Positions 15,743 to 24,358 of a stretch of 64,000 nt of DNA are shown one piece after another. The notes below the pieces were generated by a model. It saw only the letters and a program-made list of their open reading frames with translations. It was not told where the DNA came from and searched no databases. Position 1 is the stretch's first letter; each line of letters begins with the position of its first letter. A program made the position numbers and the translations under genes. Origin of the DNA: Mycolicibacterium chitae (GTDB lineage: Bacteria > Actinomycetota > Actinomycetes > Mycobacteriales > Mycobacteriaceae); contig NZ_LR134355.1 in assembly GCF_900637205.1 (NCBI RefSeq), positions 620,001-684,000 on the forward strand. Reading direction: 5' to 3'.

Positions 15743-16591
15743 ATGACACAGAGCGAACCCGGCTCCCGGGCCATCGACTGTCTGGTCAACGTGCACTTCG
15801 GTGAGACCGAGGTGCAACCGAAGTTCATGACCAAGGTCCGGGACGACTACTTCAAGGGCCCCAAGTCCATGTTCGACCCCGTGGATCTCTCCGAGTTGAT
15901 CGACGAGATGGATGAGCACGGTGTGGTCAAGGCCATCCTGATGGACAACCTGGCCAAACCGTCGGTGACGGCCCGGAAGTTCGTCGAGGCCAAGCCCGAG
16001 CGGTTCGCCCTGGCGATGGGCGGGGTGAACCTGCTCCGTCCGGTGGCCTCTCTGCGCGAGCTCACCGCGGTGGCCGCCGACCTCCCGGTGGCGTACTCCA
16101 TTGTGGGACCCAGCTTCTGGGGCGACGGTCAGTATCCGCCGAGCGACGCCGTGTACTACCCGCTGTACGCGAAGTGCGCGGAGATGGGCCTGCCGCTGTG
16201 CGTCAACACCGGCATCCCCGGCCCGCCGATCCCCGGCGAGGTGCAGAACCCGATCCACCTGGACCGGGTGTGCGTGCGGTTCCCCGAACTGAAGCTGTGC
16301 ATGGTGCACGGCGCGGATCCGTGGTGGGACATCGCGATTCGGATGCTCATCAAGTACGAGAACCTGCGGCTGATGACCTCGGCGTGGTCGCCCAAGCGAC
16401 TGCCCGATTCGCTGCTGCATTACATGCGGACTCGCGGCAGCGGCAAGGTGATCTTCGCCTCGGACTGGCCGGTGCTGCGCCAACACCGCGTGGTGCCCGA
16501 GGCCAAGGCCCTCGACCTTCCGGCCGAGGCGCTGGACAACTACCTGTACAACAACGCCGAGCAGTTCTTCTTCGAGACCCAGGAGCAGTAA
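15743..16591 (+). CDS. Amidohydrolase-2 family protein, short form
   Basis: A 282-residue barrel protein. The N-terminal strand reads AIDCLVNVHFGE, so the usual HxH metal pair is reduced to VNVHF. LCMVHGADPWW and KVIFASDWPVLR provide the barrel His and the conserved SDWP aspartate. It is clearly smaller than the 411-442-residue amidohydrolases in this cluster and lacks their N-terminal lid. The altered metal site suggests a single-metal or decarboxylase-type enzyme. Its start lies 1 bp after the FadD stop and it is 4 bp from the acyl-CoA dehydrogenase, so it is tightly coupled into the operon. Confidence 0.85.
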   Translation: MTQSEPGSRAIDCLVNVHFGETEVQPKFMTKVRDDYFKGPKSMFDPVDLSELIDEMDEHGVVKAILMDNLAKPSVTARKFVEAKPERFALAMGGVNLLRPVASLRELTAVAADLPVAYSIVGPSFWGDGQYPPSDAVYYPLYAKCAEMGLPLCVNTGIPGPPIPGEVQNPIHLDRVCVRFPELKLCMVHGADPWWDIAIRMLIKYENLRLMTSAWSPKRLPDSLLHYMRTRGSGKVIFASDWPVLRQHRVVPEAKALDLPAEALDNYLYNNAEQFFFETQEQ

Positions 16592-16595
16592 ACGC

Positions 16596-17648
16596 ATGGA
16601 CCGTTACGAGTTGCGGAGGCTGGACTACAGCCTCAGCGAGGACCACCAGGATCTGCAGACGGCGTACCGGCAGTTCTTCGAGACCCACAGCACCATCGAG
16701 GTGGTCTGGGCCGCCGAGGAAACCGGGTTCGACAAGAGCCTGTGGGAACGCCTGTGCGCGACCGGTGCGACCTCCATGGCACTCGGCGAGGACGTCGGCG
16801 GCGACGGCGCCACGATGGTGGACCTGGCCCTGGTGGCCGAGGAGTTGGGCCGCGCGGTGGCGCCGGTGCCCTGGATCGACCACGTGTGTGCCGCCCGACT
16901 GTGGGCGCGCCTCGGCGGCAGCAAGGACGACCTGGCCGACGCCGTCGCGGGCACCCAACTGCTGGCCTTCGACGCGCAGGGCACCGGTGCCCCGGGACCC
17001 CGGCTGATCGCCGCCGCGGCGGTGGCCGATCGGATCGTCGCCCGCGACGGCGACGACGTGGTGCTGCTGAGCTACGACGCCCGGCCGGACCGGGTGGACA
17101 ACCTCGGACGGCTGCCCATGGCCTGGGTGGACCCCGCGGCCGCCGACCGGCGCACGGTCCTGGGCTCGGGTCCGGCCGCAATCGCCGAATATCAACGCGC
17201 GCTGGATGAATGGCAGGTGCTGACCGCCGCGGCGCTGGCCGGTCTGGTGGAGCAGACGATGAACATCGCGGCCGAGTTCGCCAAGAACCGTTACACCCTG
17301 GGCGTGCCGATCTCCACGCTGCAGGCCATCTCGCATCCGTTGGCCAACATGGCGATCACCGTGCAGGGCGGGCGCAACCTCGCCCGGCGCGCGGCCTGGT
17401 TCCTGGACAACGAGCCCGACGAGCGGCCCGAGTTGCCCGGCTGCGCCTTCGTGTTCATGGCCGAGGAATCCCCCAAGGCCGCCACCATGGCCGTTCACAT
17501 CCAGGGCGGGCTCGGCGTCTCGGTCGAGGCCGCGGCCACGGCCTACCTCGTTCGTGCGCGCGGCTGGGCACTGGCCGGCGGCGACCCCGGCGACACCGCC
17601 AAACACGTCGCCCAGATCGTGGCCGACCGCGAAGCCGCCCCCGCGTAA
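16596..17648 (+). CDS. Acyl-CoA dehydrogenase, small subunit-like
   Basis: A 350-residue acyl-CoA dehydrogenase fold (FadE type). The N-terminal helical domain (LGEDVGGDGATMVDLALVAE) and the C-terminal four-helix bundle (QVLTAAALAGLVEQTMNIAA, KNRYTLGVPISTLQAISH, HIQGGLGVSVEAAATAYLVR) are clear, whereas the middle beta domain is short and poorly conserved. Length and adjacency to a second dehydrogenase resemble mycobacterial FadE pairs that form alpha2beta2 heterotetramers, such as FadE28-FadE29 in sterol degradation. Role: alpha,beta-desaturation of an acyl-CoA with FAD. Confidence 0.88.
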   Translation: MDRYELRRLDYSLSEDHQDLQTAYRQFFETHSTIEVVWAAEETGFDKSLWERLCATGATSMALGEDVGGDGATMVDLALVAEELGRAVAPVPWIDHVCAARLWARLGGSKDDLADAVAGTQLLAFDAQGTGAPGPRLIAAAAVADRIVARDGDDVVLLSYDARPDRVDNLGRLPMAWVDPAAADRRTVLGSGPAAIAEYQRALDEWQVLTAAALAGLVEQTMNIAAEFAKNRYTLGVPISTLQAISHPLANMAITVQGGRNLARRAAWFLDNEPDERPELPGCAFVFMAEESPKAATMAVHIQGGLGVSVEAAATAYLVRARGWALAGGDPGDTAKHVAQIVADREAAPA

Positions 17649-17662
17649 AGGAAGACAACGCA

Positions 17663-18856
17663 ATGGATTTCAGCACTGTTGAGCTCAGCGACGAGGACCG
17701 GGCGTTTCGCACCGAGGTGCGCGAGTTCCTGAACACCCACGTCACCGACGAGGTCCGTCGCCGCGACCGGGAGACCGGCGACAACTTTGACGAGGGTGTG
17801 CATCTGGCCCTCGGGGCCGCGGGCTACCTGGAGAAGGAGTGGAAGACCGAGGAGGACGGCGGTTTCACTCGGGTCCGCCGTCGCATCTGGCAGTTGGAGA
17901 AGCGACGCGCACACGTCCCGTGGGTGACCTGGGGGACGACGCAGCTGGTGGCCCGCTCGGTGCAGGCCTCGGGCAAGCCGGAACTGGTCGACGAGGTGCT
18001 GCCGAAGGTGTTCAGCGGCCACGTCCGGATGTGCCTGGGCTACACCGAACCCGAGGGCGGCTCCGACATCGCCACCTGCAAGACCCGCGCGGTCCGCGAC
18101 GGCGACCAGTGGGTCATTAACGGCGCCAAGATGTTCACCACCGGCGCCCACAACTGCCAATACGTCTTCCTGATCACCAACACCGATCCCGAGGCCCCGA
18201 AGCACAAGAGCCTGAGCATGTTCCTCGTGCCGTTGGACCTGCCGGGCATCGAGATCCAGGGCATCCGCACCGTCGACGGCGACCGGACCAACATCGTCTA
18301 CTACAGCGACGTCCGCGTCGACGACAAGTATCTGCTGGGCGAGGCCAACGGCGGCTGGGCCGTGCTGCGCGGACCGCTGGACGCCGAGCACGGCGCGGTG
18401 CCGTCCACCCCGGATGGCCTCGATGACGTCGCGATCATGGCGCATCAGGCCGGTTTCATGTCCGCGGCGCTGGACGCGGTCGCGGCGTCGACCACGCAAC
18501 CGGACGCCCGCGGCCGCCGCCGCATCGACGACGGCGCCGTGGCCTATCGGCTCGGCCGCAGCGCCGCCCGGCTGGAGGCCGCGCTGTCCACGCCCAGCAT
18601 CTTCGGGCGGGTGGCCCAGGCGCAGACCATGCGTGACATCGGCCCGGACCTGATGGATCTCGCGGGGCCGGCGTCGGTGCTGCCGATCGAGACCGACGGC
18701 ACCCTCGACGACGGGAAGTCGGAGTACCTGTACCGCTTCGCGCCGCTGGCCGGGATCTACGGCGGGACGTTGGAGGTGTTCCGCAACATGATCGCCCAGC
18801 ATGTGTTGGGGCTGGGTAAGCCGAACTACTCCCCGCCGAAGAAGAAGGCGTCCTAG
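17663..18856 (+). CDS. Acyl-CoA dehydrogenase, large subunit-like
   Basis: A 397-residue acyl-CoA dehydrogenase starting MDFSTVELSDEDRAFRTEVR at 17663; the longer open frame upstream is a shadow. The beta-domain signature CLGYTEPEGGSDIATCKTRA and NGAKMFTTGAHNCQYVFL is well conserved. The C-terminal helix reads YRFAPLAGIYGGTLEVFRNM, with Gly-Gly where many family members carry the YEGT catalytic glutamate, so the base must lie elsewhere or in the partner. It follows the smaller dehydrogenase by 14 bp; together they probably form one FAD-dependent heteromeric enzyme. Last gene of the operon, followed by a strong hairpin. Confidence 0.9.
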   Translation: MDFSTVELSDEDRAFRTEVREFLNTHVTDEVRRRDRETGDNFDEGVHLALGAAGYLEKEWKTEEDGGFTRVRRRIWQLEKRRAHVPWVTWGTTQLVARSVQASGKPELVDEVLPKVFSGHVRMCLGYTEPEGGSDIATCKTRAVRDGDQWVINGAKMFTTGAHNCQYVFLITNTDPEAPKHKSLSMFLVPLDLPGIEIQGIRTVDGDRTNIVYYSDVRVDDKYLLGEANGGWAVLRGPLDAEHGAVPSTPDGLDDVAIMAHQAGFMSAALDAVAASTTQPDARGRRRIDDGAVAYRLGRSAARLEAALSTPSIFGRVAQAQTMRDIGPDLMDLAGPASVLPIETDGTLDDGKSEYLYRFAPLAGIYGGTLEVFRNMIAQHVLGLGKPNYSPPKKKAS

Positions 18857-18867
18857 CGGCCTAGGCC

Positions 18868-18920
18868 AAAACGCAGTCAGGGTCGTGGTTCTTCGTGAAC
18901 CACGACCCTGACTGCATTTT
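18868..18920. terminator. Bidirectional intrinsic-type terminator, 19-bp perfect stem
   Basis: Arms at 18873-18891 and 18897-18915 are perfectly complementary over 19 bp (GCAGTCAGGGTCGTGGTTC), with a TTCGT loop. AAAAC precedes and ATTTT follows, so the structure has a U run on either strand. It separates the convergent acyl-CoA dehydrogenase (stop 18856) and CoA-transferase (stop 18944) genes. Confidence 0.88.
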
Positions 18921-18943
18921 CGCCGCGACGTGTCAGGCGCCTG

Positions 18944-20167
18944 TCAGGCGATGGCCCCGGCGTCCTTGAGCTCGGCGATCCGGTCCCAGTCCACGCCCAG
19001 TTCCATCAGCACCAGTTCGGTGTGCTCGGAGGCCTGCGGCGCGCGGGTGGTCTCCAGCGCCTCGTGGTTGAACTGCACCGGCCCGCGCACCACCTTGAAC
19101 GGCTCGCCGCCGTCGCCGGCCTCGACCTCGACCACCATGTCGTTGGCCAGCGCCTGCTCGTCGGTGCCCAGGTCCACCAGGCTCTGGAACGGCGCCCACT
19201 GGCCCTTCATGGTCTTGAGGTGCTGACGCCAGTACTCGAAGGGCTTGCTCGCGATGGCCTCGGTGATCAGCTTGGCGGCCGCCGCGGCGTTCTCGATCAG
19301 CGGCATGACATCGCTGAATCGCGGATCGTCGGCCAGTTCGGGCAGCCCGAGATGCTCGAAGGTGTCCCGGATATATCCCGTGGGGCTGACGATGCACAAA
19401 TTGATGGTGCCGCCGTCGGAGGTCTGGTAGTTCGCCATCAGCGGGTTGACCGAGCCGACGTCGCCGGGCATCAGCGAGCGCATGGTCTCGCCGGTCTCCA
19501 AGCCCTGGGTGACGCTGGCGCCCGCGGCCCACCACGCGGTGCTCAGCAGCGACACGTCGATCTCGGCGGTCTCGCCGGTGCGTTCCCGGTGGAACAGCGC
19601 CGCCGAGATGCCGCCCGCGATGTTCATCCCGCCGATCGAGTCGCCGAACGCCGGGATCCCCTGCGAGAGTGCGCCGTTGATCGCCTCGGGTGTCAATGCG
19701 TGCCCCACCCCGCTGCGGGTCCAGAACGCGGTGCCGTCGAAGCCGCCGGTGTCGCGCTCGGGGCCTTTGTCGCCGTAGGCGCTGCCGCGGGCATAGATGA
19801 TGTTGGGGTTGACCGCGCGGATGTGCTCAACATCGAACTTGTTCTTCTGGCGCTGCGCGGGCATGTAATTGGTGAGGAACACATCGGCGGTCTTGGCGAT
19901 CTCGTAGAGGATCTCCTGACCGCCCGGGGTCGAGACGTCGATGCCGACGCTGCGCTTACCCCGGTTGGGGTGTTCGATCAGCGGATGCCGGTTCGGGTCG
20001 AGTTGGAACCCGCCCATGTTGATGAAGCCACGCTGGGTGTCCCCGCGGACCGGGTGTTCCACCTTGATGACGTCCGCGCCCCAGTCGGCGAGGATGGCCC
20101 CGGCCGCCGGGACGAACGTGAACTGTGCGACCTCGAGGACCCGAACGCCCTCCATCGGCTTGAGCAC
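18944..20167 (-). CDS. CaiB/BaiF-family (class III) CoA-transferase
   Basis: A 407-residue class III CoA-transferase. The N-terminal VRVLEVAQFTFVPAAGAILA and WGADVIKVEHP are diagnostic, and the catalytic aspartate is D144 in GGFDGTAFW. It would move CoA between carboxylates, activating a pathway acid without ATP. GTG 20167 is used because AGAAGGGG lies about 6 nt upstream; an internal ATG four codons later is possible. It is the last of four leftward genes (thiolase-like, amidohydrolase, aldehyde dehydrogenase, CoA-transferase), 42 bp after the dehydrogenase. Confidence 0.9.
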   Translation of the reverse strand: MLKPMEGVRVLEVAQFTFVPAAGAILADWGADVIKVEHPVRGDTQRGFINMGGFQLDPNRHPLIEHPNRGKRSVGIDVSTPGGQEILYEIAKTADVFLTNYMPAQRQKNKFDVEHIRAVNPNIIYARGSAYGDKGPERDTGGFDGTAFWTRSGVGHALTPEAINGALSQGIPAFGDSIGGMNIAGGISAALFHRERTGETAEIDVSLLSTAWWAAGASVTQGLETGETMRSLMPGDVGSVNPLMANYQTSDGGTINLCIVSPTGYIRDTFEHLGLPELADDPRFSDVMPLIENAAAAAKLITEAIASKPFEYWRQHLKTMKGQWAPFQSLVDLGTDEQALANDMVVEVEAGDGGEPFKVVRGPVQFNHEALETTRAPQASEHTELVLMELGVDWDRIAELKDAGAIA

Positions 20168-20209
20168 AACAACCCCTTCTCTGCTCGGTCTGCGCCGGGC
20201 ACCGGGTAG

Positions 20210-21694
20210 CTACGCCGGGTGCCCGATGGTCTTGCTCTCCAGGTACTCCTTGAACCCCTCGGCCCCGTTGCGCCGGCCGAGGCCGCTCTGCTTGGTGCCG
20301 CCGAACGGACTGGTGATGCCGAAGTGGCTTCGTCCGTTGACCGTCACGTTACCGGTACGCAGCCGCCGGGCGATACAAAAGGCGCGTTCAGTGTCAACCC
20401 CGGTGACTTCGCCGGAGAGCCCGTAGATGGAGTTGTTGGCGATGGCGACGGCCTGGTCGTCGGTGTCGTACGGGATCACGGTGAGTACCGGACCGAAGAT
20501 CTCTTCCTGCGCCACCTGGGAGTCCGGGTCGACGTCGGCGAGCAGCGTCGGCTGGGTGTAATAGCCGACGGGCAGCGCCTCGGGGACGCCGCCGCCAGTG
20601 ATCAGCCGCGCGCCGGAGTCGATGCCGGAGCGGATCAGCCCGAGCACCTTCTGCCGCTGGGTCTCGCTGATCTGCGGGCCTTGCAGCATTGCCGGATCCC
20701 ACGGATCGCCCACCGCGGTGGCCGCCATGGCGGCCTTCAGGATTTCGATGCCCTCGTCGTAGCGGCTGCGCGGCAGCAGGATTCGGCTGGCCATGATGCA
20801 CGCCTGACCCGACATCACGCACGCGACCATGGCCGCCATCGGCAGGCACTTCTCGAGCTTCGCGTCGTCGAGCACGATGTGGGCGGACTTGCCGCCCAGC
20901 TCCATCATGGTGCGCTTCACCGTGGGCGCGGCCGCGGCGAGGATGGCGCGGCCGGTGGCCGTGGAGCCGGTGAAGGTGATCATATCCACCCGCGGGTCCG
21001 CGCTCAGGGCGGCGCCGACCTCGTTGGCATTCGAGGTCACGACGTTGAACACCCCGGCGGGGATGTCGGTTTCCTCGGCGATGATGCGGCCGAGTTCGCT
21101 GCCCGACCAGGGGGTGAGCTGGGCGGGTTTGAGGACGACGGTGTTGCCGGCCATCAGGGCGGGGACCGTCTCGGCGATGTTGAGGTAGAACGGCACGTTC
21201 CACGGGGTGATCGCCCCGACCACGCCCACGGGTTCGTAGGAGATGGTCCGCCGGGCGGTCCCCATCGGGGCCTTGTGGATGCCGGTGTCGACCAGGTACT
21301 CGAAGTCGCGGCCGTGCTCGGCCCAGTGCCGTACCTCGTCGATCGGGTCCTCTATCTGACTGCCGGTCACGCTGATCGGGCAGCCGACCTCGGTGACGAC
21401 GATGCGCCGCAGGCGCTCCTTGTTGCGTTCCAGCGCCGCGTGCAACTGCATCAGGCAGTGGTAGCGGAAGTCGAGATCGCGCGACCAGTCGGTGTCGTCG
21501 AACGCGCGCCGGGCCGCGCCGACGGCGCGGCCCATGTCGGCCGTCGTGCCGTCGGCGACCTGACCGACGACCTCCTCGTTGCCGGGGTGCACGACGTCGA
21601 ACAGCGCGCCCCCGTCGGTGTGGCGCAGTTCGCCGTCGATGAGCATCCGCTGCTCACCGGCGAGAATGCCGGTGCCACTCTGTGTTTGGGTCAT
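20210..21694 (-). CDS. NAD(P)-dependent aldehyde dehydrogenase
   Basis: A 494-residue aldehyde dehydrogenase. GAITPWNVPFYLNI forms the cofactor-binding region, FTGSTATGR the glycine motif, E265 in MELGGKS the general base and C299 in SGQACIM the nucleophile; EEIFGPVLTVIPY and PFGGTKQSGLGRRNG complete the family blocks. All catalytic residues are intact. It is 1 bp from the upstream amidohydrolase gene, so coupled translation is likely. It should oxidise an aldehyde, possibly one released by the thiolase/aldolase-like protein encoded first in this operon, to a carboxylate that the adjacent CoA-transferase could activate; this order of events is inference. Confidence 0.93.
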   Translation of the reverse strand: MTQTQSGTGILAGEQRMLIDGELRHTDGGALFDVVHPGNEEVVGQVADGTTADMGRAVGAARRAFDDTDWSRDLDFRYHCLMQLHAALERNKERLRRIVVTEVGCPISVTGSQIEDPIDEVRHWAEHGRDFEYLVDTGIHKAPMGTARRTISYEPVGVVGAITPWNVPFYLNIAETVPALMAGNTVVLKPAQLTPWSGSELGRIIAEETDIPAGVFNVVTSNANEVGAALSADPRVDMITFTGSTATGRAILAAAAPTVKRTMMELGGKSAHIVLDDAKLEKCLPMAAMVACVMSGQACIMASRILLPRSRYDEGIEILKAAMAATAVGDPWDPAMLQGPQISETQRQKVLGLIRSGIDSGARLITGGGVPEALPVGYYTQPTLLADVDPDSQVAQEEIFGPVLTVIPYDTDDQAVAIANNSIYGLSGEVTGVDTERAFCIARRLRTGNVTVNGRSHFGITSPFGGTKQSGLGRRNGAEGFKEYLESKTIGHPA

Positions 21695-21695
21695 C

Positions 21696-22955
21696 TCAGC
21701 TTCCGGGTGCGACGAGTTCGGGCGGGTGGACGGCGTCCGGGTCGGGGTTGGCGATCGGCAGCCCCATGAACCGGCGGGCGTTGTCGCCCATGAAGTCGTA
21801 GGTCCGGCGCACGTCCATGCCCTCGGCGTAGTGCCAGTAGCCCTTCGGTTCGGCCAGCCCCTCCGGGTGCGGGTAGTCCGAGCCGAACAACACCTTGTCC
21901 CAGCCGACGGTGTTGACGACGTCGGCCACGCAGCCCTCCCAGAACGGGCTGACCCAGATGTTGCGGCGGAACACGTCGTGCGGATGCTCGGGGAAGTTCT
22001 GCGGCATCTTCTTGACCAGGTCTTCGAAGTCGTTGAACAGCGGGAAGATCCAGCTGCTGCCGTTCTCGACGCTGGCGATCCGCAGCTTCGGGAACCGGGT
22101 CAGGGTGCCGTGGCAGATCAGGCTGGTGAGCATGTCGGCGATCTCGCGATGTCCCAGCACCATCCAGCGGAATGCGCTCTGCGCCATGAAGTTCTGGGTG
22201 TGCGGCGGTTCCCAGCTGTTGACGTAGTCATCGAGGGGCGGATAGCTGGCGTGCAGCACGATCGGCAGCCCGGCCGCCTCCACGTCGCGCCAGAACGGGT
22301 CGAACTCCGGCAGCGCTGGCGAGCGCCAGCCGTGCAGGCCGTTGACCGGGCCGGGCTTGATCAGCGCCACCTTGGCGCCCTGGTCGAGGATGTATTCGAG
22401 TTCACGCTGGGCGGCATCGACCTCGGAGAGGTTGAGGATCGGCGTGGAAAACACCCGGTCGGCGTAGCTGAAGGTCCAGTGCTCGGCCATCCACTGGTTG
22501 AGCGCGTGGATGATGGCCAGCGTCAGTTGCGGATCGTCGGCGCTGGAGTGCTCGACCAGGCTCGCCAGGGTCGGATAGTTCAGGGCCTCGACGACGCCCT
22601 GCCGGTCGAGTTCGGCAACCCGGTCCTCGGGATTGCGGGTGGCCGCGGGCGCCTCGATGGCCTTGCCCTGCATCTCGCGCAGCGTCAGGCCCTCGGTGTT
22701 CCTGCCGGCGAAGAACTTCTCGTGCGCCCCCGGCGCGGCGACCCGCTCGAAGGTGGGGTTCGGGATGAAGTCGGTGACCTTGTTGTTGATGATGATCCGG
22801 GTCTGCCTGCCGATCTGCGCATACTGCACGGCACGCTGGTAGCGCTCGGGCAGGTACTTGGTGAGCGCCTCGGCGGTCTCGTACATGTGCTGGTCGGCAT
22901 CGAAGATCGGTGCGTCCCGGAACTGCTCGCTGGGTGATGTCCTGGGTGATGTCAT
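21696..22955 (-). CDS. Amidohydrolase-2 family metal-dependent hydrolase
   Basis: A 419-residue barrel protein starting MTSPRTSPSEQF at ATG 22955; a GTG at 22976 is in frame but less convincing. Metal-site segments: IFDADQHMYE (QH in place of HxH), PIVLHASYPP, and WDKVLFGSDYPHPEG. TDFIPNPTFERV parallels NHFIPNPTFDPI of the amidohydrolase at 12855, indicating paralogy across two operons. Probable function: hydrolysis or decarboxylation of a ring-cleavage or CoA-linked intermediate. It lies between the thiolase-like and aldehyde dehydrogenase genes in a tightly packed leftward operon. Confidence 0.88.
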   Translation of the reverse strand: MTSPRTSPSEQFRDAPIFDADQHMYETAEALTKYLPERYQRAVQYAQIGRQTRIIINNKVTDFIPNPTFERVAAPGAHEKFFAGRNTEGLTLREMQGKAIEAPAATRNPEDRVAELDRQGVVEALNYPTLASLVEHSSADDPQLTLAIIHALNQWMAEHWTFSYADRVFSTPILNLSEVDAAQRELEYILDQGAKVALIKPGPVNGLHGWRSPALPEFDPFWRDVEAAGLPIVLHASYPPLDDYVNSWEPPHTQNFMAQSAFRWMVLGHREIADMLTSLICHGTLTRFPKLRIASVENGSSWIFPLFNDFEDLVKKMPQNFPEHPHDVFRRNIWVSPFWEGCVADVVNTVGWDKVLFGSDYPHPEGLAEPKGYWHYAEGMDVRRTYDFMGDNARRFMGLPIANPDPDAVHPPELVAPGS

Positions 22956-22980
22956 GGCAAGGCCTTTGCTCGGCACGGTG

Positions 22981-24126
22981 CTAGGTGGTGAGGATGCTGG
23001 CCGCGGCGGTGCCCGGCGCGCCGTAGAGCTGGGTGAAACCGACCTTGGGCGAACCGGGGACCTGCCGCTCGCCGGCTTCGCCGCGGAGTTGCCGGACGAT
23101 CTCGTGCATCTGCCGCAGCCCGGAGGCGCCGATGGGTTCGCCGTTGGCGATCAGCCCGCCGTCGGTGTTGACCGGCATGGACCCGCCGATCTCGGTGGCC
23201 CCGTCGGCCAGCAGCTTCTCCTGCTCGCCGTCGGCGCAGAACCCGCACTCGGCCATGTGGATGATCTCGGCGCCGGCGTCGGTGTCCTGCAGCTGGATGA
23301 CGTCGACGTCCTCGGGCCCGATCCCGGCCTTCTCGAACGCGGCGCGGGCCGCGTACACGGTGGGCGCGACGTCCTCGTCGACCGGCGCGAACGTGGTGTT
23401 GACCTCGTAAGCGCCGTACTTGCGGGTGCGGACCTCGACGGCGCGGAGGTACACCGGCTTGTCGGTGTAGCGGTGCGCGATGTCCGCGCGACACATCACC
23501 ACGGCCGCGGCCCCCTCGTCGGGCGCGCAGAACATGTACTGCGTCAGCGGGTAGTTCAGCATCGTCGAGTTGAGGATGTCCTCTTCGGAGATCGGCTTGC
23601 GCCGGAACGCGTTGGGGTTCAGCGCGCCGTTGCGGAAGTTCTTGTTCGCCACCTTGGCCAGCGTGGCCTGGGAGATGCCGTGGGTGTGCAGATAGCGGTT
23701 GGCCTTCATACCGAAGAACTGGGTGGTGAGGTACTGCCCGTTCTCGGCGTACCACCGGGGCATCCCGACCAGGGCAGGGTCCTCGGTGAAGGCACCCTTG
23801 GGATGCTTGTCGAGGCCGACGGCCACGCCAATGTCATAGTCTCCCAGCCGGATACCGTCGGCGCAGGCCTTCGCCGCGCTCGCCGCCGTGGCGCAGGCGT
23901 TGAACACGTTGGTGAACGGGATGCCGGTCAGGCCCACCATGCCCACGATCGCGTCCGGGTTGGCCACCGTCCAGCTGCCGCCCGTGGCGGCCTGCACGTC
24001 GGACCACTGCACGCCCGCGTCGGCGACGGCCGCGGTAATCGCGTCCACCCCCATCTGCATGGCCGACTTGCCCTCGAATCGGCCGAATGGGTGCAAGCCC
24101 ACGCCGATGATGGCCACTTCGTTCAC
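22981..24126 (-). CDS. Thiolase-like (SCP-x/Ltp type) protein with altered catalytic residues
   Basis: A 381-residue thiolase-fold protein. The nucleophile-type cysteine is C78 (NVFNACATAASA). The C-terminal GHP motif of true thiolases reads GEPIGASGLRQ, with Glu330 instead of His, and the second cysteine motif near the C-terminus is replaced by QLYGAPGTA. In mycobacterial steroid degradation, thiolase-like Ltp2 works as a retro-aldolase with a DUF35 partner. A similar C-C cleaving role is plausible here, but no DUF35 gene is in the window. First gene of the leftward operon; operator-like sites lie just upstream. Confidence 0.85.
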   Translation of the reverse strand: MNEVAIIGVGLHPFGRFEGKSAMQMGVDAITAAVADAGVQWSDVQAATGGSWTVANPDAIVGMVGLTGIPFTNVFNACATAASAAKACADGIRLGDYDIGVAVGLDKHPKGAFTEDPALVGMPRWYAENGQYLTTQFFGMKANRYLHTHGISQATLAKVANKNFRNGALNPNAFRRKPISEEDILNSTMLNYPLTQYMFCAPDEGAAAVVMCRADIAHRYTDKPVYLRAVEVRTRKYGAYEVNTTFAPVDEDVAPTVYAARAAFEKAGIGPEDVDVIQLQDTDAGAEIIHMAECGFCADGEQEKLLADGATEIGGSMPVNTDGGLIANGEPIGASGLRQMHEIVRQLRGEAGERQVPGSPKVGFTQLYGAPGTAAASILTT

Positions 24127-24184
24127 GTTCTCCCCTTCTGAAGTGCCGGATCGGCTGCGCGCAGCCGTCCGTCGGCCGTCAACC

Positions 24185-24199
24185 GTAACTCTTACAGTA
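24185..24199. promoter_or_regulatory. Candidate operator, exact consensus match on minus strand (site D1)
   Basis: On the minus strand this reads TACTGTAAGAGTTAC, an exact TAC-W-GTAR-N3-YTAC copy, 59 bp upstream of the thiolase-like gene start at 24126. A further CTTACC (24201-24206) extends the alternating GTAA/TTAC pattern. TACTGT is a plausible -10 for the leftward operon. Confidence 0.52.
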
Positions 24200-24262
24200 A
24201 CTTACCTAGTGCCGTGGCGCGGCGGGCTGTCCAACCGTGCACCGCGCACCGTCTGGGTAAGA

Positions 24263-24277
24263 TACTGTAACCTTTAC
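24263..24277. promoter_or_regulatory. Candidate operator, exact consensus match (site D2)
   Basis: TACTGTAACCTTTAC, preceded by GGTAAGA, lies 82 bp upstream of the rightward aldehyde dehydrogenase start at 24359. With D1 it gives this divergent region two copies, one facing each operon, 63 bp apart between their centres on the window scale. Confidence 0.52.
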
Positions 24278-24358
24278 CGTTGATCGTCCCGAATTTGGCT
24301 GGGGTGGTGGTGGACCAGCCGGTACGCCGGGGGTGCGACAGGAAGGCGTAAGGCATCG

